From NCBI RefSeq assembly GCF_005233835.1, contig NZ_SZQA01000008.1, positions 62,001-126,000 on the forward strand: DNA of 64,000 bases, given 5' to 3'. Each line of letters opens with the position of its first letter. Within the stretch, counting starts at the first letter, position 1. The notes below the pieces were generated by a model. It ran no database searches. It was not told the origin of the DNA and saw nothing but the letters and a program-made list of their open reading frames with translations. Below, piece after piece: positions 38,402 through 48,738 of the stretch. The stretch comes from Herbidospora galbida. Lineage in GTDB: Bacteria; Actinomycetota; Actinomycetes; Streptosporangiales; Streptosporangiaceae. A program made the position numbers and the translations under genes.

Positions 38402-38619
38402 GGTCTGCGTTCAGCGACATCCGGAAGCCGTGCCCCGATACCATCGGGGCGCGGCTTTCGCCGTTGTCGGGATTCAACCCGTAATATGTCACGTTTTCGA
38501 TATCACATTGGCATCGCCGCAGCGTACCGGCTAGGTCACCGTCTTCCCTGACCGGTCGTCAGGACTGCCCGCTCCCCTATCGTGTGCCGCACAACGGCAA
38601 AAACGATGGGAGTCGGTAC
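38402..38619 (+). promoter_or_regulatory. rpsT to ABC operon intergenic region
   Basis: 218 bp: the rpsT terminator, then TATCGT (38578-38583) as a candidate -10 giving a UTR of about 30 nt, and SD GGGAG (38608-38612) seven nt before ATG 38620. Confidence 0.45.
38425..38458 (+). terminator. rpsT terminator
   Basis: AAGCCG-T-GCCCCGAT (38425-38439) pairs with ATCGGGGC-G-CGGCTT (38443-38457), loop ACC, ending in TTT. Fourteen base pairs with one internal mismatch. Confidence 0.88.
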
Positions 38620-41600
38620 ATGCGGGGGCGTATTCCGCTGGTCCTGCGGCGCGCGCTCAGCCAGCCGCTCCTCCTCGTCGCCGCGTTCGGTTCGATCCTG
38701 CTGGCCACCACGGCGCTCGTGGCGCTGATCATGTACGCCGTCACCGTCGCCGAGGTCGGCGTCCGCCGGACCATGGAGACGGCCCCGATCCGGACCACCT
38801 CGGCCAAGATCACCGCGCCGGTCGACGCGACGACCTTCCCCCAGCGCGACGCCCTCATCCGGGGGCAGCTCGACAAGACCTTCGGCGACGTGCCCGCCGA
38901 CGTCACGGTCGGCATCCGGTCGGACTCCTACGCGATGCCCGGCCAGGAGAAGCTGGAGCAGCCCGAGCTGACCCGGTTCGCGACCTATGAGCACCTCGAC
39001 CGGCACGCGCAGCTCGTCCAGGGCTCCTGGCCCGCGGCCTCGCCGTCGGGGGTCGTCGAGGTCGCGCTGTCGCAGCCGGCCGCGCAGGAGATGGACCTGA
39101 CCAGCGGCGCCACCTTCACCATCGTGGGGCGGCTCGACAAGAAGCCCGTGAACGTCAGGGTCAGCGGCGTCTTCCGGCTGACCGACCCCGCCGGCGACCG
39201 GTGGAACGGCGACGAGCTGCTGCGGCGCGGCGCGGAGATCCGCAACTACACGACGAACGGGCCGCTGATGGTGACGCCGGAGACGTTCGTGCAGCGGTTC
39301 GCGACGAACGTGACGGCGACCTGGTTCGCGGTGCCCGACCTGCGGAGTCTCCCCCGTGAGGAGCTGCGGCCGTTCGCCGCCGCGGTGGCCGCCCTCAACG
39401 ACGACGTCAAGCGCGAGTGCTCGGGCTGCGCGGCGGTCAGCAACCTGCCCGAGATGCTGGGCCAGCTCGACCAGGCCGCGCTGGTGGCCCGCTCGACAAT
39501 GCTGGTGCCGGTGCTGCAGCTGCTGGTGCTGGCGGCGTACGCGCTGATGCTCACGGCGCGGCTGCTGGCCGACCACCGGCGGATGGAGGTCGCGCTGCTG
39601 CGCTCGCGCGGCGCCGGGTCGCTGCGCCTGGGGCTCTTGGCGGGGGCCGAGTCGCTGCTGGTGGCGCTGCCGTGCGCGATCGTCGCGCCGTTCCTGGCCC
39701 CACCCGTGCTGACGCTGATCGGGTCGCTGCCGTGGCTGCGGGCCACCGGGGTGCGGCTGACGCCCACGCCGAACCTGTCGACGTTCCTCATCTCGGCGGG
39801 GGTCGCGATCGCGTGCGCCGTCCTGCTGGCGCTGCCGGCGTGGCGGGGGGCGCGGCGGACGTACATCGAAGAACAGTCGGCCCGCGGGCGCGGCGAGAAG
39901 CAGGGCATCATCCAGCGCGCCGGCGGCGACCTGGTCCTGCTGGTCGTCGCTGCGCTCGCGGTCTGGCAGCTCCAGCGGTACGGATCTCCGGTCACCTCCA
40001 CGACGAGCGGCGGTCTGGGCATCGACCCGCTGATCGTGACGGGACCGGCACTGGCCCTTCTGTGCGGGGGCATGCTGGGCCTGCGGCTCGTCCCGATCGT
40101 CTCGGGCATCGCCGAACGGTGGACGAGCCGCAGGTCCAGTCTCGCGCCGGCGCTGGGCGCCTGGCAGGTCAGCCGCCGCCCGCTGCGCTACTCGGGCCCG
40201 GTGCTGCTGCTCACGATGGCCATCGCGATCGGCGTGGTGTCGATCGCGACGGCCGCGACCTGGCGGGGGTCCCAGGAGGACCAGGCGCGCCACATCGCCG
40301 CCGCCGACCTGCGGGTCGCCGCTCCCGTCGCGGCCGCCGAACTCGGCGTGCTCGGCCGGGCGGGCGCCTACGCCGCGCTGCCCGGCGTCACCGAGATGAG
40401 CCCCGTCTACCGGGGCGCGGTCGAACTCGGCGGCGACGACGCGGTGTTCCTGGCCGCCGACGCCGAACGCCTCGACGGGCTGCTGCACCTGCGCCCCGAC
40501 CTGACCCCGATGACCGTGCCGGAACTCGCGGGCGAGCTGTCGTCGGCCCGGCCCGACCCGGCCTCGATCGCGGTCCCGGGCGAGCCCGGCGCCCTGACGC
40601 TCGGGACCCGGCTCACCCTCGGCGACCCGGCCCGCGCGGACGCGTACGGCGGCGTCTTCCTGCGCCTGGTCGTCCGCGACCGTCTCGGCACCCGGACCGA
40701 GGTCCGAACCGGCCTGCTCACCCCCGACGGCCGCGCCCACCGGATCACGGCCGACCTGAAGTCTCTGGGCGGGCGCTCCGGCACGATCGCCTACCCGCTG
40801 GCGGTCGAGGGCGTGCTGCTCGACGTCCCGATCCCGCCCGAGGGCAGCCCGATCACGGTGGCCGTCGACGCGGTCACCACCGACGCCGGCGCCGCGCTGG
40901 CCGCTCCGTCGTGGACGGTCGTGCAGCGTGGCAGGCAGAACCTCGAGAAGCCCTCGGTCACGCCCGGCGGGTTCCTCACGCTCACGACCGGGCGGCCGGT
41001 CTCGCACCCGGCCGACGTGCCGGTCGAGTCGGAGCACATCGCGGTGCTGCCCGGCCCGGCCTCTGCGACGGCCCTGCCGGTCGCGGTCACCGCCGACCTG
41101 GCCGCCAGTTCGAAGCTCGTGATCGGCAAGACGACCACCATGGCGATCGACGGCACGCCGACCCCGGTGACGCCCATCGCCGTCCTGGACGCGATGCCCG
41201 GGACCGAGGGCGAGCAGCCGGCCGTGCTGGCCGACCTGGAGACCGTCCAGGCGCGGGACCTCGCGGGGGCGTACGCGCCGCATCCCGCCACGGAGTGGTG
41301 GCTCGCCGCCGACGGCCCGCGGGCCGAGGCGGAGATGACCAGGCACCTCGACTGGGACCAGACGATCGTGTCGCGGGCCACGCTGACCCGCCAGCTCCAG
41401 GACGACCCGCTGGCCAGCGGCCTGCAGGGCGCGCTGATCCTGGGCTTCGCGGCGGCGCTGGTCTTCGCGGTCCTCGGCTTCCTCGTCAACGCGGCCGTCG
41501 CGGCCCGCGAACGCGCCACCGAGTTCGCGCTGCTGCGCGCGCTCGGGGTGAGCTTCAACCAGGTCTTCGGGCTGCTCGCCGTCGAGCAGACCTTCATCAT

Positions 41601-41844
41601 CGGGCTGTCACTGCTGGGCGGTACGGCTCTCGCCGTCGCCGTGGCCACCCTCGTCGTGCCGCACATCGTGCTCACCGGGCAGGCGACGGCGGTGACGCCC
41701 GGGGTGCTGCTGGACATCCCGTGGGGCGCCACGGCCGCCCTGCTCGCGGCGGTGGCGCTGTTGCTGTTCGCGGTGGTCGGGGGCCTGGCCCGCACGCTCC
41801 GCCGCCAGGGTCTCGGCCGCGCGCTGCGCATCGGGGAGGACTGA
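38620..41844 (+). CDS. ABC transporter permease, FtsX/MacB type (first)
   Basis: 1074 residues. An N-terminal TM helix (about 8-40) is followed by an extracytoplasmic domain and a FtsX-like block of helices at about 280-410. A further helix and large extracytoplasmic part precede a second FtsX block at about 940-1070 (GALILGFAAALVFAVLGFLVNAAVAARERATEFALLRALGV). The ends LRRQGLGRALRIGED are typical. ATG 38620 is supported by GGGAG. The family (DevC/LolC/MacB relatives) exports or extracts lipids or peptides, or acts as a mechanotransmitter. The substrate is unknown. Confidence 0.85.
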   Translation: MRGRIPLVLRRALSQPLLLVAAFGSILLATTALVALIMYAVTVAEVGVRRTMETAPIRTTSAKITAPVDATTFPQRDALIRGQLDKTFGDVPADVTVGIRSDSYAMPGQEKLEQPELTRFATYEHLDRHAQLVQGSWPAASPSGVVEVALSQPAAQEMDLTSGATFTIVGRLDKKPVNVRVSGVFRLTDPAGDRWNGDELLRRGAEIRNYTTNGPLMVTPETFVQRFATNVTATWFAVPDLRSLPREELRPFAAAVAALNDDVKRECSGCAAVSNLPEMLGQLDQAALVARSTMLVPVLQLLVLAAYALMLTARLLADHRRMEVALLRSRGAGSLRLGLLAGAESLLVALPCAIVAPFLAPPVLTLIGSLPWLRATGVRLTPTPNLSTFLISAGVAIACAVLLALPAWRGARRTYIEEQSARGRGEKQGIIQRAGGDLVLLVVAALAVWQLQRYGSPVTSTTSGGLGIDPLIVTGPALALLCGGMLGLRLVPIVSGIAERWTSRRSSLAPALGAWQVSRRPLRYSGPVLLLTMAIAIGVVSIATAATWRGSQEDQARHIAAADLRVAAPVAAAELGVLGRAGAYAALPGVTEMSPVYRGAVELGGDDAVFLAADAERLDGLLHLRPDLTPMTVPELAGELSSARPDPASIAVPGEPGALTLGTRLTLGDPARADAYGGVFLRLVVRDRLGTRTEVRTGLLTPDGRAHRITADLKSLGGRSGTIAYPLAVEGVLLDVPIPPEGSPITVAVDAVTTDAGAALAAPSWTVVQRGRQNLEKPSVTPGGFLTLTTGRPVSHPADVPVESEHIAVLPGPASATALPVAVTADLAASSKLVIGKTTTMAIDGTPTPVTPIAVLDAMPGTEGEQPAVLADLETVQARDLAGAYAPHPATEWWLAADGPRAEAEMTRHLDWDQTIVSRATLTRQLQDDPLASGLQGALILGFAAALVFAVLGFLVNAAVAARERATEFALLRALGVSFNQVFGLLAVEQTFIIGLSLLGGTALAVAVATLVVPHIVLTGQATAVTPGVLLDIPWGATAALLAAVALLLFAVVGGLARTLRRQGLGRALRIGED

Positions 41845-44507
41845 GTGAACGTCTGGCAGCTCGTCAAGGTGCACCGGGGCACGGCCCTGGTGCTGGCGCT
41901 GCTGAGCCTCTCCGCGTCGCTGCTGCTCGCGGCGCTGCCCCGGGGCTACGAGCGGGCCTACGACGACGCCGTCCACGGCATGCTCGGCGACGTCTCCGCG
42001 CAGGTCACCGACCTCGCCGTGACCGGACGGCCGATCGTGCCCCAGGCGCTGCTCAATCACCCGGCCGACTTCCGGAACCGGTACGAGGAGATCGCGCAGG
42101 GCCTGCCGCCGCAGCTGCGGAGGGTCGTCGTGCCGCTCGGGCAGGGCACCTCCCACTACAGCGCCAAGACCACCGGCACCCCGGTCAGCGGCCGCGTCGG
42201 CGGCTCCTCAAGGTCCAACCAGTACGTCGACTTCGCCTGGCTGCCCGACGCGACCGCCCGGGTGAAGTGGGTCAAGGGCCGGCCGCCGGGCGCGTCGTCG
42301 ACGCTGGCGCGGCTGCCCGGACGGCCCGACCTGAGAGACCTGACGGTGATCGAGATCGGCCTCCTGGCCGAGGTCGTCGACGAGATGGGCATCGACGTCG
42401 GCCAGAGCCTGGTGCTCGGCAACAGCTACCCGGTCGTGGCCAAGGTCACCGGCCTGTACGAGCTCACCGACGCGGCCGACCCCTACTGGGAGCACAACGG
42501 CGAGGTCACCCGGATCGTCGAGCGCCCCATCCCCGGCTCGACCGACACCGAGTGGCTGACCGCCGGCCTGATCAGCGACGACGGCCTGACCAGGCTCGAC
42601 GAGCGCCGCGAGGTGAGCTACTGGTGGGTCTACGGCGTCGACCGAGGCCGCGTCGAGGCGGCCACCGCCCCGGCGATCATCACCGAGGTCGACGACTACC
42701 AGCGCTTCCTGGGCGACCTGTCGGGCGGCATGGGCAACCCGCTGGAGCTGCGGTTCCAGCTCTGGACCGGCCTCAACCGGGTGCTGGGCGACTTCCTGGT
42801 CGTGCTGCGCACCGCCGAGACCCTGCTCTACCTGCTGCTGGGCGGGCTCGCGGTGGTGTCGCTCGGGGTGCTGGCGCTGGCCGTGCAGCTGCTCACCGAG
42901 CGGATGCGCACGGGCCTGTCGCTGGTACGCGCCCGCGGCGCCTCCCTCGGCCAGGTGGTGCGGGCCGGGGTGGCGGTCGTCGCGCTCGCGGTGCTGCCCG
43001 CCGCGCTGGCCGGCTACGGCCTGTCGTACCTGGTGCCCGGCCCGGCGACCCCGCTCGCGCACGTCGTCCCGGTCGTGGTGGCCCTGACGACGCTGCTGTT
43101 CGCGGCCGGCCGGCTCGCGCTGGCGCACCGGCGTCCCCTGAAGGACACCCGTTCCGATCTCGTGTCGGTACGTCCCTCGCCCCGCCGCATCGCCCTGGAG
43201 TTCCTCGTGGTGCTGCTCGGAGTGGGCGGCGCCTACCTGCTGCGCACGCGCGGAGTGGCGACCGAGGCGCAGGAGCTCGGGGCCGACCCGTTCCTCGTCC
43301 TGGCGCCCGCCGGGCTGGCGCTGGCGGCCGGGATCCTGACGCTGCGCCTCTACCCGCTGCCGTTGAAGCTGTTCACGCGGCTGGCCGGACGGCGTCCCGG
43401 GGCCGTCTCGTTCCTCGGCCTGACGCTGGCCGCCCGGTCGCGCGGCGGGGCGGCGCTGCCGGTGCTGATCCTGCTGCCCGCGCTGGCCGTCTCGGTGTTC
43501 GGGGCGCTGGTGTCGGGCGCGATCGGCGACACCCAGAGCCGGGCCGCGTGGCGCGACGTCGGCGCGCAGGCCCGGATCGAGCGGGCCGCCGAGATCCCCG
43601 AGGACGTGGTCGCCAAGGTCGAGGCGCTGCCCGGGGTCACCTCGGTGGTGCGGGCGGGCAAGGGCAACGTCCAGGTCGGCGTCGGCGGCATGCGGGCCAC
43701 CGTGCTCTCCATCGACCTGAAGGACTACCGCGAACTCGTCGCCGGCTCGCCCCTGACGGTGCCCGACCCGCCGCGCGGGCTCGGGGTCCCGGCGCTGGTG
43801 TCGACGACGCTGGTGCCGTACAAGGAGATCGAGGTCGGGTGGCACACCCGGATGACGATCCGCAACATGGGCCGGCTCGACGAGCTGCCCGGACTGTCGT
43901 TCCCGGGCGAGAACCTGATCGTGATGCCGTTCGACGGGCCCAAGCGGGCCGGGCTCCGGACGTACACGAACATCCTGCTGGTCGACGGCGACGTCGACCG
44001 GGCGACCCTGGAACGCACGGTGGGCCTGGCCGACGCCGAGATCGAGACCTACACGACCGCGCTGGCCGACATCCGGGACACCCCGCTGACCGGCGCCATC
44101 ACGGTCGCCTTCACCGTCGCCACCCTGGCCATGGGCGCCTACGCGCTGATCGCCGTGATCGTGGCCCTGGTGATCGGCTCCGCCGACCGCGCCAAGGCGC
44201 TGTCGTTCCTGCGTACGCTGGGCCTGTCCCAGCAGCAGGCCCGCACGCTGACCGTGCTGGAGGTGGCGCCCCTGATCGTCCTGACCGCCGTGGCCGGCCT
44301 CGCGCTCGGCCTGGTGCTGCCCCTGGTGGTCGGCCCCGGCCTCGACCTGTCGTCGTTCGCCGGCCTGGCCGTCACCGACTTCCCGGTGACCTTCACCACG
44401 CCCGCCCTGCTGGCGGCCGCCCTGACCGCCGTCTCGATCCTCGGCGCCTTCGCCCACGCGACCGCCGGCCGCCGCGTCACCACCGCACTCCGAGTGGGGG
44501 AATCCTC

Positions 44508-44511
<4 letters not shown>
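41845..44511 (+). CDS. ABC transporter permease, FtsX type (second)
   Basis: 888 residues. An N-terminal helix (VHRGTALVLALLSLSASLLLAALP) precedes an extracytoplasmic MacB-like domain. FtsX block 1 at about 310-430 includes AVQLLTERMRTGLSLVRARGAS. Block 2 at about 760-885 includes FLRTLGLSQQQARTLTVLEVAPLI. The GTG start follows directly on the first permease stop (TGAGTG). It pairs with the first permease to form a heterodimeric channel, with one or both ATPases that follow. Confidence 0.85.
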
Positions 44512-45427
<916 letters not shown>

Positions 45428-45431
<4 letters not shown>

Positions 45432-46114
45432 GCTCACCGCTTGTCGTGGTGGAAGGTCTGCGGAAGGTCTATCCGCGTGGGGTCGAGGCGCTGCGCGGGG
45501 TGTCCTTCACCGCTTTCCCCGGCGAACTGATCGCCGTACGGGGGCGGTCGGGGTCGGGCAAGACGACCCTTCTCAACCTGCTCGGCGGCCTGGACGTGCC
45601 TACCGAAGGACGGGTCTTCGTGGATGGGAAGGAGGTCACGGCCCTTCCCGAGGCCGGACTGCTGGAGCTGCGGCGGGACGTGATCGGGTTCGTGTTCCAG
45701 TCGTTCGGGCTGATCCCCGTGCTCTCGGCTGCGGAGAACGTGGGGGTGCCGATGCGGCTGAGCCGGACGGCGCCTGCGGAGCGGGACGAGCGGGTGAAGG
45801 CGTTGCTGGCTCTGGTGGGGTTGGAGCAGCATGCCAACCAGCGGCCTTACGAGCTCTCCGGCGGACAGCAACAGCGGGTGGCGATCGCGCGGTCACTGGC
45901 CAACCGGCCGAAACTGTTGATCGCCGATGAGCCAACCGGGCAGTTGGACTCGCAGACGGCTCGGCAGATCATGCAGCTGTTGCGGGCGCTGGTGCGGAGT
46001 GAGGGGGTCACGGCGGTGGTGGCTACGCATGACCCTAGTTTGATCACGCTGGCGGATCGGGTGCTGGAACTGCGGGACGGGGTGTTCTTGGAGGCGGAGC
46101 CGTCTGCGGTCTGA
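45428..46114 (+). CDS. ABC transporter ATP-binding protein (second, LolD/MacB type)
   Basis: 228 residues, standard LolD-like size. Walker A GRSGSGKTTLLN, Q-loop FVFQSFGLIPVLSAAENV, signature LSGGQQQRVAIARSLANRP, Walker B LLIADEPTGQLDS and H-loop ATHDPS. It lacks the C-terminal tail of the first ATPase. It ends the four-gene operon. Two distinct ATPases with two permeases suggest a fully heteromeric transporter. Confidence 0.9.
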
Positions 46115-46195
46115 GCGCCTTTGCGGGTGCTGACCTTGGCGAATGCGGTGACTCGAAGGCCGTGTCATTTCGTTGGGGGGATGCGGCCGCAGCCC

Positions 46196-46217
46196 GGCGG
46201 CGGAACTGCCTGCCGCC
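46196..46217. terminator. Weak hairpin between ABC operon and HAD gene
   Basis: GGCGGC (46196-46201) / GCCGCC (46212-46217), loop 10 nt, no U-tract. Only a candidate. Confidence 0.3.
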
Positions 46218-46231
46218 TGAACCTGGGTTGC

Positions 46232-46732
46232 TCATTCGCGTCTTCGAGGGATCTCAGCCCAGCGTGTGAGCCATGCGCTTATGAGGTCGAAGTCCGCGTC
46301 TGTCATGCCGTCTTGGGGACGCACCTGGTGAAGCAGGGCAGGTGCGAGGTGGTGGCGGGTCACCCAGCGGCGGTCGATGTCCGTCAGTTCGTCATCTGCC
46401 CAGATGAATGGGCGGCCTGCGGCCCACTCCACCAGGTGGCGCGTCTTCCAGTGAAGTTCGCCCCACTCGTCGGCGTCTGGCCAGTCGACGTAAGGCAGGT
46501 CGGGCAGGCCGAGGATCGGCGCGATGACGTCGTTGGCGTGAGAGGCCCAGGTGGTCGCCCAGACGAGCTCGCAGGGCAACGCCGCGAGCTTGGAACCGAG
46601 GGTGGGGTCGACACGGGCGAGCAACGGGTTCTCGCGTGATGACGCGTGGGAGTTCCGGGTGACGTGGTGACCGCCGAAGGGGATGATCGGGCCGTCGACG
46701 TCCAGGAACAGGATCGGGAGATCATCGGGCAC
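46232..46732 (-). CDS. HAD-like phosphatase-domain protein
   Basis: 166 residues. ILFLDVDGPIIPFGG gives the HAD motif I (DxDG). LVWATTWASHAN resembles motif II (T/S), and FIWADDELTDIDRRWV has acidic motif III/IV-like DD. The fold is HAD of the small cytosolic type with no cap. The substrate is unknown. GTG start, with TATGCT (46739-46744) 6 nt upstream, hence probably leaderless. Confidence 0.8.
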   Translation of the reverse strand: MPDDLPILFLDVDGPIIPFGGHHVTRNSHASSRENPLLARVDPTLGSKLAALPCELVWATTWASHANDVIAPILGLPDLPYVDWPDADEWGELHWKTRHLVEWAAGRPFIWADDELTDIDRRWVTRHHLAPALLHQVRPQDGMTDADFDLISAWLTRWAEIPRRRE

Positions 46733-47487
46733 TGCCGGAGCATAGGCGCGATCCGACTCATCACCGCCCTTTCGACCACCGACCCACCGCCCTCACTCTG
46801 CGCCCGCGCCTCAGGCGCCGGGGTGGGCGAGCGCATCAAGGATGTCGATCACGCCAGGCCCCATCCCAGCTGTGCCGGAGTATCGCCGTCTCCAGATCAA
46901 CGAAGAGTCGCGAGGGCACCGCGGCTGCACCGGAGTCGAGCGCGTTATGTGAAGCAGATGCGTCACCGACGAGCAGGGGGTGAGGCTCGTGGACCCAACT
47001 CAAAGGTCTATCTCATATTGAGAAGAACAAAGGAATTTCGTACCGACCACACTTCGGTCATTCGGCACGGGCCGGTCGGCGTCATGGGCCAGGCCACACG
47101 TGGCTCTACCCGACTGACACGGTCGATCCCCTGGCCGCGCGCCGCTTGACGGCAGGCGCAGTCGACCTGTGACGACCGACTGGAGATCTCCCGGCGCCGG
47201 CCGCGATCGCACTGAAGCTGTCGGACAGCATCTCGGTCTTCACCGTCTCAACCGGCCGGGAGCAGGGTGACGTCCTCCCCGTCGGTCGTGTACAAGGTCG
47301 TCACCGACGGCCACGGGACCGGCTCCCTGGCTGTCGACCGAGCGTCCCACGGTGGCGCACGAGACCAGAGCCTCGCCGCGCGTACTGGGAGCCCTTCCGA
47401 TTCAGCCGGCGGGTACCTCGACCCCGAAGCGCCACCGTCGGGTTGTGACGCTCCGGACATCGCTCTGGGCCGGGCGGCTCCCCCTGC
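46733..47487. other. 755-bp gene-poor stretch with decayed coding remnants
   Basis: No intact gene. The minus strand shows a frameshifted coding remnant (46811-47012). A minus-strand open stretch at 47248-47460 ends WPSVTTLYTTDGEDVTLLPAG and could be another fragment. The segment at 47005-47045 is locally AT-richer than its surroundings. The stretch looks like degenerating DNA between the HAD gene and the isochorismatase gene. Confidence 0.55.
46811..47012 (-). pseudogene. Frameshifted C-terminal gene remnant
   Basis: On the minus strand, one frame from 47012 reads PLSWVHEPHPLLVGDASAS, HNALDSGAAAVPSRLFVDL, then ETAILRHSWDGAW. About 46856 the reading shifts to another frame: VIDILDALAHPGA and a stop (46811-46813). 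One added base near CCTGGCG would restore a continuous C-terminus. Upstream of 47012 the frame closes and no start with SD is seen. Protein family not recognised. Composition looks coding, so a recent deletion is plausible. Confidence 0.45.
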
Positions 47488-48039
47488 CTATGCGAAGGTG
47501 ACGTCGCTGGTGTCTACGACGGTCGCTTCGCGGCCGGGGGCGGTCTGGAACTTCCAGTACAGGTTCGTGTGAGCGATGACCTGGTCGACCGGTGGGGCGC
47601 CGTAAGCGGTGAGGTCTTCGGTTGTATGGGCGTCGCCGACGAGGGTGACGTCGTAGCCGCGGGTGAAGGCACCGTGCAGAGTCGAGCGGATGCACGCGTC
47701 GGTTTGGGCGCCCGTGACGATCAGACGGCCTACACCGCGCTCGCCGAGCAGGGCGTCGAGGTCGGTGTCCTCGAACGAGTCGCCGTAGAGCTTGTGGACC
47801 AGGGGCTCGGGGTCTTCCCGGGTCAGTTCGGGGACGTACTGCCAGTTCTCGCTGCCGTATTTGAGGCCGTCGTCGGAGTGCTGGACCCAGACGACCGGGA
47901 TCTGCTCCGCGCGTGCCTTGCCGATGAGGGTGTTGATGTTGGCGACCACCTCGTCGCGGCGGAGTGCGCCCTCGACTACGCCGTTCTGCACGTCGATGAC
48001 GAGCAGTGCGGTGTTCGGACGGTTGGGCAGGGTCGTCAT
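47488..48039 (-). CDS. Isochorismatase-family cysteine hydrolase
   Basis: 183 residues. The catalytic triad is visible as Asp 16 in LLVIDVQNGV, Lys in LVHKLYGDSF and Cys in GAQTDACIRSTLHGAFTRGYDV. The cis-peptide region VTGAQTDA is typical. Members hydrolyse nicotinamide, N-carbamoyl compounds or isochorismate. The exact substrate is unknown. ATG 48039 is chosen because CAGGAGG lies about 5 nt upstream. Confidence 0.88.
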   Translation of the reverse strand: MTTLPNRPNTALLVIDVQNGVVEGALRRDEVVANINTLIGKARAEQIPVVWVQHSDDGLKYGSENWQYVPELTREDPEPLVHKLYGDSFEDTDLDALLGERGVGRLIVTGAQTDACIRSTLHGAFTRGYDVTLVGDAHTTEDLTAYGAPPVDQVIAHTNLYWKFQTAPGREATVVDTSDVTFA

Positions 48040-48239
48040 GGGACCTCCTGGTGCTCCGTACCCACGGTGGTGCGCACACGGTAGGGGTTGGGCCGTCGGT
48101 GTCTGGCGAGGGGCTTTCACTGTCGGCTTCGTGCGCGTACACACTAGGACGGGCCACCGACAAAATCCGATGCGGCCTGATCTCTCGTGCGATTGGCCGG
48201 ATGTTATGGGGCCGCGTGCCGAACACGCCGGCAACCACC

Positions 48240-48480
48240 CTGAGCTCGGACATGAGCTGACCTGAATCCGGACCCGGACCCGGACTGAGCCGACCTGATC
48301 TCGGACCCTGGCTGAGCCAACCAGAGCTGACCCGACTGAGCCGCCCTGAGCCGACTCGACCTGAGCCGACGAACTTTGAGCCGAACTGAGCTTGGACCTG
48401 AGTTCGGACTGGGATGTGGCCTCCGTCGGCTCGAGTTGGCCGGGTTGGAGTCTGAGCTCAGATTGGTAGGCCAAAGCTGA
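48240..48480. repeat. Degenerate CTGAGCCGAC-type repeat tract
   Basis: CTGAGC occurs at least six times in about 150 bp (CTGAGCCGACC, CTGAGCCAACC, CTGAGCCGCCC, CTGAGCCGACTC, CTGAGCCGACG, CTGAGCTTGG), with related GAGCTGACC and TGAGCTCGG. Spacing is irregular (about 10-25 bp). It resembles a decayed tandem repeat. Confidence 0.6.
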
Positions 48481-48677
48481 GCCCCTGCGTGAAGGTCCCT
48501 TGTCGGTTCGGCATGGCTCGGGCCGCGCGACTGACCACGGCATGTATGCGCCGGGGCGGATGGAGCTCGCGCGTGGCCACCGAGGGGTTTTGATGATTCG
48601 AGTGTGGAATCACAGCTGGGGAAAACTGGAGGGAAAGGTCCAGATTGCTCGATATTCCGGCTTTTGTTCTCTGCGAG

Positions 48678-48686
48678 TTATCCACA
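48678..48686 (+). other. Perfect DnaA box TTATCCACA
   Basis: A single 9-mer matching the strict consensus, about 50 bp before comEA. No cluster of further boxes or AT-rich unwinding element nearby, so not an origin. Possible DnaA regulation of comEA or chance. Confidence 0.5.
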
Positions 48687-48738
48687 GAATCGCGCTCTGG
48701 GTCGGCGGGATCATCTCGTAAAGCTTTACCTTCTCCGA

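Larger units (their letters stand above)
48040..48738. other. 699-bp non-coding region with repeat tract and DnaA box
   Basis: Contains a degenerate CTGAGC-rich repeat (about 48240-48480) and a perfect DnaA box TTATCCACA (48678-48686). The -10 TACCTT (48727-48732) of comEA also lies here. The long open frames across the repeat are low-complexity Ser/Val/Arg runs and were judged artefacts. No RNA gene recognised. Confidence 0.55.

Noticed and set aside
38536-41346. Minus-strand open frame of 936 codons
   Set aside because: Antisense to the first permease, low-complexity Arg/Gln/Gly composition and no SD or domain.
46646-47149. Plus-strand 167-codon frame
   Set aside because: No SD, no domain, and it lies opposite the HAD gene and the minus-strand remnant.
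47488-48543. Longer N-terminal extension of the isochorismatase gene
   Set aside because: The first 168 codons cross the CTGAGC repeat tract as low-complexity sequence; ATG 48039 with CAGGAGG is the clear start.
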